NCBI GenBank assembly: GCA_036525975.1
Contig: DATCZK010000174.1
Coordinates: 1-12,876, forward strand
DNA length: 12,876 nt
Direction: 5' to 3'
Origin: Quisquiliibacterium sp036525975
GTDB taxonomy: Bacteria > Pseudomonadota > Gammaproteobacteria > Burkholderiales > Burkholderiaceae_E
Made by a program: the position numbers and the translations under genes. The notes under the pieces were generated by a model that ran no database searches, had not been told where the DNA came from, and worked only from the letters and a program-made list of their open reading frames with translations. Numbering within the stretch: the stretch's first letter is position 1; every line of letters starts with the position of its first letter. Of this stretch, positions 8,716 to 12,876 are shown one piece after another.

Positions 8716-9861
8716 TCAGGGTTGGTGCTGCACCAGCGCCAGGATGCCGGTGCCGCTGGGGCAGGGGTCGTTGCCGCGCACGATCGTGAAGTTCTGGTTC
8801 TCGAGGCTCTCGGTCACCTTCGCGTAGGTGGCCGGGTGCTCGTAATTCGTGATGCCGCCCGCGCCGTCGTAGTCGGCGCTGTAACGGCAAACCTTGTTGG
8901 CCGAACTCGTGGTGCCGATCGCGATCCCGGTGATGTCGCTGCGCCCGGACCAGCGCGAGGGCGTCAGCGGGTTCGCGTCGTGGTCGTTGCCGGTCAGCAG
9001 GCAGGTGTAGGTGATGTAGCCGGCGTAGGTCTTGGTCGCGAGCCCGCTGTCGTCGTAGCAGCCGTCGAGCGAACCCTCGCTGAGCGCGAACGTCAGGTCG
9101 ATCGGCGAGTTCAGCGTGAGGTTCGACGATTTCACCGAGATGTAACCGCTCACCAGGTACGCGTCCACGCTCGTGCACGACCAGGCCGTCCAGTCGGCGC
9201 CCGAGCCGTTGCAGCGCTTCGTGACGCGGCCGGTGGTGTTGCTGAAGATGATCTTGAGCGTGGACGGCGCCCCCGGGGGCGTGAAGTAGCTGGTGCCGTT
9301 GCCGATGTCCACCGCCGGCACCGGCACGTTGAGGTCGCGGTTCTTCGGCTTTCTCACCGGCGTGCCGGACGGCGGCACCGTGAGCCCGAGCGAGCTCGCC
9401 GGGTCGCTGCCGCCGATCATCGTCGAGAGGGTCGCCACCTGCGCGTTGCCCCTGCGGTCGGTCCAGGTGACGCTCACCAGCCCGTTCTTGTATGGCACGC
9501 TGGCCGCGGCGTCGGACACCCGCCAGGCCACCGTGTAGTTGGCGTTCGTGCCGGCAACCGTTTGCGCGCCGCTCGCGATGTTGCCGTAGCCCCAGCCGCC
9601 GGCGGCGAGTTGCCCGGCGGTCGCGGCGACGACCTGCTGGAAGGCGCGCAGCTCCTCGATCCGGCGCTGGCCGAGGAAGGTGGCTTCGCTCAACTGCTTG
9701 GCGAGGTCGGATTCGGCCTGCAGGCCGATCTGGAGCCGCGCGACCGCGATCAGGCCGAAGCCCGAGATCGCGAGCGCGATCAGCGCCTCGAGCAGCGTGA
9801 ACCCGGCCACCGCGGCCCGTGCCACGCGTCGCTCGCGCGGGTGGTTTCTCGCGCTCGTCAT
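8716..9861 (-). CDS. pilV: type IV pilus minor prepilin PilV-like, enlarged
   Basis: This is the last gene of the minor-pilin operon. The 381-residue product has a type III prepilin leader: a basic 20-residue leader ending in G20, then F21 and E25 (AGFTLLEALIALAISGFGL), so prepilin peptidase should cut after G20. The hydrophobic helix spans about 21-45. PilV-type minor pilins help prime pilus assembly at the inner membrane and sit at or near the tip. The usual PilV size is well under 200 residues. Here some 200 extra residues of Thr/Ser/Gly-rich sequence follow, with six cysteines that could form disulfides, which suggests an added surface or adhesin domain (inference). The ATG at 9861 has GGAGAA 7 bases upstream. 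It lies 37 bases after pilX. It could be named by another minor-pilin symbol, but position and leader favour PilV. Confidence 0.82.
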   Translation of the reverse strand: MTSARNHPRERRVARAAVAGFTLLEALIALAISGFGLIAVARLQIGLQAESDLAKQLSEATFLGQRRIEELRAFQQVVAATAGQLAAGGWGYGNIASGAQTVAGTNANYTVAWRVSDAAASVPYKNGLVSVTWTDRRGNAQVATLSTMIGGSDPASSLGLTVPPSGTPVRKPKNRDLNVPVPAVDIGNGTSYFTPPGAPSTLKIIFSNTTGRVTKRCNGSGADWTAWSCTSVDAYLVSGYISVKSSNLTLNSPIDLTFALSEGSLDGCYDDSGLATKTYAGYITYTCLLTGNDHDANPLTPSRWSGRSDITGIAIGTTSSANKVCRYSADYDGAGGITNYEHPATYAKVTESLENQNFTIVRGNDPCPSGTGILALVQHQP

Positions 9862-9898
9862 CGGGTCTTCTCCGTCATGTTCGGGCCGCTTCGCTCGC

Positions 9899-11161
9899 TC
9901 AGAAGTCGCGCCAGCCGCCGGGCACCTTGGCGACCACGCCGGTGGTCTGGTTCAGGCGCCGCAGCACGTCGGGGTCATAGGTCGGGTCGGGCGTGCCGGT
10001 GGCGGTGAAGTTGCCCTCCGAGATCGCCGCGCCCACCACCAGCGCGTTTCCGCCGCCGGTGTTGTCCCAGGCGCTGTTCTGGCAGTAGAGCACGCCGTAG
10101 AAGATGCTGTCGCCGCGCACCTCGATGTTGCCGTTCACGACCACGATCACCGGATCGGTCGGGCTGCCGAACACGTCGTTCGAGTTCAGCACCATGTCGC
10201 CCTCCACCCAGATCGTGCGCGCGCCGCGTTCGATCGCGTTGAGCAGCGTGTTGCCGCAAACCCCCGCGCAACTGACCTGCGTCGTGGTGGGCGCGTCGCG
10301 GAATGCTTCCTTGGTGGTGCCGAAGAAGCTCTGGAACATCTTGTCGTCGGAGAGCGAGGCGAGCGAAGCGTCGTTGCCCACCAGGCTCCCCTGAACCGGC
10401 GTTCCCGGCATCGTCTTGATCGTGCTGGCGTTGATGAACCCGGTGATGTCGCCGCCGGCGTTGATCGTGATGCCGTTGGTGCCGGGGTCGGTGTTGGTGG
10501 CGGTGATCGCGTTCGCGCCGAAGTCCACGTAGCCCTTGGCGGTGATCGCCGCCGCCGGGATCGTCGCCAGCCCGCTGGCGATCTTCACGATCTGCGTCAC
10601 GGTGGCGGTGCCGTCGGCGGTGCCGCCGGCGCCCGCCACGCACGGCCGTTGCGCGTCCGTGCAGCCGACGGACGTGAGCTGGATCAGCGTGTCGTCGCCC
10701 GCGACCTTGGCGAGGCGGGTGCGAAACGTGGGGCACCCCGCCGGCGACGCGCACGCGGCGACCACCGGCGCGAATCCCTCGGCCGGACAGCTGCACGACC
10801 AGGTGGCGCCGTTGAAGGTGCAGGTGGGGTTCGCGGTGGAAAAGGGTTCCGCGAACAGGCCGTTGTCGTCAGGGTCGAGGTACCTGTCGCGGAAGCTGCG
10901 GTCGGTGGCGACCGTGGAGGTGGCGCACGCGGCGGTGATCCTGCGCGACGAGTTCAGGTTCGCCAGCGCCCACTCGATGCCCGCCTCGGCCGCCTCGAGC
11001 GCTTTCGTGGAGCGGTACTGGTTGGCCGCCGTCTTGCGCTCGAACACGATGTTGCGGTTCGCGAAGAAGGTGACCAGCGTCATCAGCACCAGCAGGATCA
11101 CCGCGCTCACCAGCGTGGCGGCGCCTCTCTGTTGGCCGGGTCGGTGGATGGGGAAGCTCAT
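9899..11161 (-). CDS. pilX: type IV pilus assembly protein PilX-like, enlarged
   Basis: The N-terminus QRGAATLVSAVILLVLMTLV followed by RSTKALEAAEAGIEWAL matches the PilX N-terminal domain. As in other PilX proteins, the Glu at position 5 of the mature helix is absent. At 420 residues it is about twice the usual PilX length. The middle (about 80-200) is rich in Cys, including SCSC and CASPAGC. The C-terminal half has short Gly/Asn-spaced strands such as GITINAGGDITGF and VVVNGNIEVRGDSIFYG, suggesting a beta-helix or beta-sandwich. PilX works with PilV and PilW in the pilus-initiation complex. The ATG at 11161 has GAGGTGAG about 5 bases upstream, overlapping the pilW stop, so translation is probably coupled. 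The PilX assignment is good; the role of the large C-terminus is unknown. Confidence 0.8.
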   Translation of the reverse strand: MSFPIHRPGQQRGAATLVSAVILLVLMTLVTFFANRNIVFERKTAANQYRSTKALEAAEAGIEWALANLNSSRRITAACATSTVATDRSFRDRYLDPDDNGLFAEPFSTANPTCTFNGATWSCSCPAEGFAPVVAACASPAGCPTFRTRLAKVAGDDTLIQLTSVGCTDAQRPCVAGAGGTADGTATVTQIVKIASGLATIPAAAITAKGYVDFGANAITATNTDPGTNGITINAGGDITGFINASTIKTMPGTPVQGSLVGNDASLASLSDDKMFQSFFGTTKEAFRDAPTTTQVSCAGVCGNTLLNAIERGARTIWVEGDMVLNSNDVFGSPTDPVIVVVNGNIEVRGDSIFYGVLYCQNSAWDNTGGGNALVVGAAISEGNFTATGTPDPTYDPDVLRRLNQTTGVVAKVPGGWRDF

Positions 11162-11170
11162 CGACTCACC

Positions 11171-11854
11171 TCAGGTTGGGCACGAGCCTTCGACCCGGTC
11201 GTTGCGAAGCCGCACCGACTCGGTCAGCGTTCGCGTCGTGGCGGCGTCGGAACGCAGTTCGCCCGTGAGCGTGACGGTGATCTGGCGGATGTGCAGCAGC
11301 GGAGGCGTGGGTGCCACCGGGCCGGGCCCGGGAACGAGGCAGCTCACGGTGGCGGTGCGATCGACCAGCGCGAAGGTCAGGGCGGTGACGTTGGTGGCGG
11401 CCGGGTCCGAGAGCGGAAAGGTCGAGACGACCGCCCCGCCGGCGTCCAGTTGCATCAGTTCCACCGTGCCCTGGACGGTGTTGTGGTTCAGGCGGAAGGT
11501 CTCGTTCGCGTCGACCGCGCCGCTGCCGTTGACGTCGTAGCGATAGGTGACCTGCCCGGCCGTGGCCGTGTCCACCGCGAGGAACGGATTGGGCTGCACC
11601 ACCGGTTTGCTCGCAAACCAGACGCCGTTGATCGACGTGCCCCAGTAGGTGGCGCGACGCAGGTCGCGCACCACGAGATCCATCGTGCCGCGCAGTTCGT
11701 TGTTCAGCCGGGTCGTGCGGATCAGCTCGGAGTTCCCGCGCAGGTGGCCGCTGAGCAGCCCCAGGATGCCCGAGAGCACGATCAGCCCCACCGTGAGCCC
11801 GATCATCAGCTCGACCAGGCTCAAGCCCCGCTGGCGCGCGCGCGCGTTCAGCAT
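11171..11854 (-). CDS. pilW: type IV pilus minor prepilin PilW-like
   Basis: This 227-residue prepilin begins MLNARARQRG-LSLVELMIGLTVGLIVLSGIL: a short basic leader, cleavage after G10, Glu at +5 (E15), and a hydrophobic helix of about 22 residues. The following helix, with NNELRGTMDLVVRDLRRA, is typical of PilW. Two cysteines near the C-terminus (SCLVPG and the final GSCPT) could pair. PilW helps form the minor-pilin complex that primes pilus assembly. The ATG at 11854 overlaps the fimT stop by 7 bases (ATGCTGA), which points to translational coupling; there is no strong ribosome site of its own. The frame is open for another 165 codons upstream, but that part lies inside fimT and does not resemble a pilin. 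Confidence 0.88.
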   Translation of the reverse strand: MLNARARQRGLSLVELMIGLTVGLIVLSGILGLLSGHLRGNSELIRTTRLNNELRGTMDLVVRDLRRATYWGTSINGVWFASKPVVQPNPFLAVDTATAGQVTYRYDVNGSGAVDANETFRLNHNTVQGTVELMQLDAGGAVVSTFPLSDPAATNVTALTFALVDRTATVSCLVPGPGPVAPTPPLLHIRQITVTLTGELRSDAATTRTLTESVRLRNDRVEGSCPT

Positions 11855-12408
11855 GCCGGGTACCCCGGGATCGGGTCGGCCGCGGCGCACAGGCGCACGC
11901 GGCCCATCGCGTTGACTTCGCCGCGCAGCGCCCGCCCGCCGATCCCGAACTGGACGGTGCCGTTCACGGCCGCGCCGGCTGCGTCGATCGACTGGCCGAC
12001 GCGCGGATCGATCAGGTACCAGTTGCTCGTGCCGCTCGCCGAGACGAAGCTTGCCGGGGCCATCGTCACGCGCGGGTAATCCGCCGAGCTCACCGTCTTG
12101 ATGTTGCAGCTGTTCGCCACCCCGCAGTCGCAGGCTGCGTTGCCCTCGTGGATGCCGTAGCACCACGCCGTGCCGGTCGTGAACGCGAGCGAAACGCGCG
12201 CGTTGCGCTGCACCGACTCGGAGCGCGCGAACTGCAGGTCGGCGTAGAGGTTGTTGGCCGCGCCCTTCACGCGCTCGCGCAGCCGGAACTCCTCGAACGA
12301 GGGCGTCGCGAGCACCGCCACCACGCCGAGCACGGCCATCGCCACGCACAGCTCCACGACCGTGAAGCCGGTTGCGCGGCGCTTGAGGCTAGCGGTTCCA
12401 GCAGGCAT
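11848..12408 (-). CDS. fimT: type IV pilus minor prepilin FimT/GspH-like
   Basis: This 186-residue protein has a prepilin leader ending in ATG-FTVVELCVAMAVLGVVAVLA, with cleavage after G14 and Glu at +5 (E19). The motif LYADLQFARSESVQRNARVSL just after the helix is a hallmark of the GspH/FimT family. FimT-type minor pilins act in pilus biogenesis and, in some naturally competent bacteria, in DNA binding. Cysteines occur in pairs (WCYG, ACDCG, SCNI, LCAA, PAC). The ATG at 12408 places the leader correctly and overlaps the end of pilE by 20 bases; the frame stays open to 12474 but would add a non-leader extension deep inside pilE. The next gene, pilW, overlaps its stop codon. Confidence 0.87.
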   Translation of the reverse strand: MPAGTASLKRRATGFTVVELCVAMAVLGVVAVLATPSFEEFRLRERVKGAANNLYADLQFARSESVQRNARVSLAFTTGTAWCYGIHEGNAACDCGVANSCNIKTVSSADYPRVTMAPASFVSASGTSNWYLIDPRVGQSIDAAGAAVNGTVQFGIGGRALRGEVNAMGRVRLCAAADPIPGYPAC

Positions 12409-12790
12409 TCGACGGTCCGTAGGTGGTGAGGTTGTTGGCGACCGCCACCGTGATCGCGGCGCAGGCCTTGTCACCGGCCTGCTTCGCCTGGGCGGTGGCC
12501 GTGGCCGTGTAGCCGGTGCCCGACGCGCCGGCGAGCGAGATCGCGTAGTTCCCCGACACGCTGCTCACGGGCTGCCCGAGCGCCGCCACCGTCGCGGCGT
12601 AGCTCACGTTGTTCGAGCGCCAACGTTCCTGCGCCGCCTGCAGCTGCATCAGCGCCTCGTGGGCCTCGGCGCGACGCCCCCGGCGCACCTGGTCGAGGTA
12701 CGAAGGCACGGCGACCGCGGCCAGGATGGCCACGACGACCATCACGACCAACAGCTCGACCAGCGTGAAGCCTCGAGTCGCGCGAACCAT
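12389..12790 (-). CDS. pilE: type IV pilin PilE-like (minor pilin)
   Basis: This 133-residue protein starts with a six-residue leader and the classic site RG-FTLVELLVVMVVVAILAAVAVPSYLDQVRRGRRAEA: cleavage after G7, F8 first in the mature protein, and Glu at +5 (E12). The C-terminal cysteine pair (KACAA and NACWNR) would close the usual D-region disulfide loop. The short length and RRGRRAEAHEAL region resemble the PilE-like minor pilins found beside fimT, pilV, pilW and pilX more than a major subunit. I chose the ATG at 12790; a GTG two codons upstream (12796) is equally open, and neither has a good ribosome site. It is the first gene of the cluster seen here. Its promoter is not obvious in the remaining 86 bases. 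Confidence 0.88.
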   Translation of the reverse strand: MVRATRGFTLVELLVVMVVVAILAAVAVPSYLDQVRRGRRAEAHEALMQLQAAQERWRSNNVSYAATVAALGQPVSSVSGNYAISLAGASGTGYTATATAQAKQAGDKACAAITVAVANNLTTYGPSNACWNR

Positions 12791-12855
12791 GTGCACACCA
12801 CGGGAGGGAGTTTTCGATGCTCGAAGGGTCGCCCATCGGCACCCAACTGGCAGCG

Positions 12856-12871
12856 CCCTTCTGATGAAGGG
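12856..12871. other. hairpin and direct repeat upstream of pilE
   Basis: CCCTTC-TGAT-GAAGGG is a perfect 6-bp stem with a 4-base loop. In addition, GAAGGGTCG occurs twice in the same orientation, at 12823-12831 and 12866-12874, a spacing of 43 bases. The elements lie just upstream of pilE. They could be the terminator of a gene beyond the right edge or regulator sites for the pilus operon; the sequence does not decide. Confidence 0.3.
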
Positions 12872-12876
12872 TCGAA

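Noticed and set aside
9680..12079. A plus-strand open frame of 799 codons across the pilin genes
   Set aside because: It is antisense to pilV, pilX, pilW and part of fimT, whose proteins have clear prepilin motifs. Its product is Arg/Gly/Ala/His-rich low-complexity sequence, as expected for a shadow frame in G+C-rich DNA.
12831..12848. Possible sigma-54 promoter (GG-10 bases-GC spacing) upstream of pilE on the minus strand
   Set aside because: Spacing is right but the match to the -24/-12 consensus is poor, and such GG/GC pairs are common in G+C-rich DNA.

Overview
The window is strongly G+C-rich chromosomal DNA whose gene content points to a betaproteobacterium, probably of the order Burkholderiales. 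That placement is inference. It rests on the membrane-anchored tandem cytochrome c5, the trypsin-like/PDZ pseudoprotease family and the style of the minor-pilin cluster. There is no insertion sequence, phage gene or CRISPR array. Coding density is high, and no gene-free stretch exceeds about 265 bases.

Layout. (1) Positions 60-2952, minus strand: a degenerate S1C protease with a PDZ domain, then a beta-class carbonic anhydrase, then a BatA-like von Willebrand A (VWA) membrane protein. The genes run the same way with gaps of about 95-100 bases. (2) Positions 2953-3215: a divergent regulatory region with a TATAAT box and a perfect ATTACG-4-CGTAAT dyad. (3) Positions 3216-3548, plus: a small secreted protein with a Met/His/Cys-rich C-terminal half. 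(4) Positions 3628-3703, minus: tRNA-Arg(CCG). (5) Positions 3859-4770, plus: a membrane-anchored diheme cytochrome c with an Ala/Pro linker. (6) Positions 4826-6802, minus: RecQ helicase with an in-frame 12-bp minisatellite at its start. (7) Positions 6937-8673, plus: a SulP anion transporter with a STAS domain and a cysteine tail. (8) Positions 8716-12790, minus: a type IV pilus minor-pilin operon read pilE, fimT, pilW, pilX, pilV.

How the genes work together. The pilus operon is one functional unit. Four of its products carry a prepilin-peptidase site, the fifth is PilX-like, and two gene junctions overlap. Its PilX and PilV are large and cysteine-containing, and no pilY1 is visible in the window. 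The carbonic anhydrase and the SulP transporter could both act on bicarbonate, but they are 5 kb apart on opposite strands, so a link is only speculative. The remaining genes look like independent housekeeping or accessory functions.

I found no clear new multi-gene system. The features most worth a second look are the recQ minisatellite, the pseudoprotease and its palindromic divergent control region, the small secreted putative metal-binding protein, and the enlarged minor pilins.
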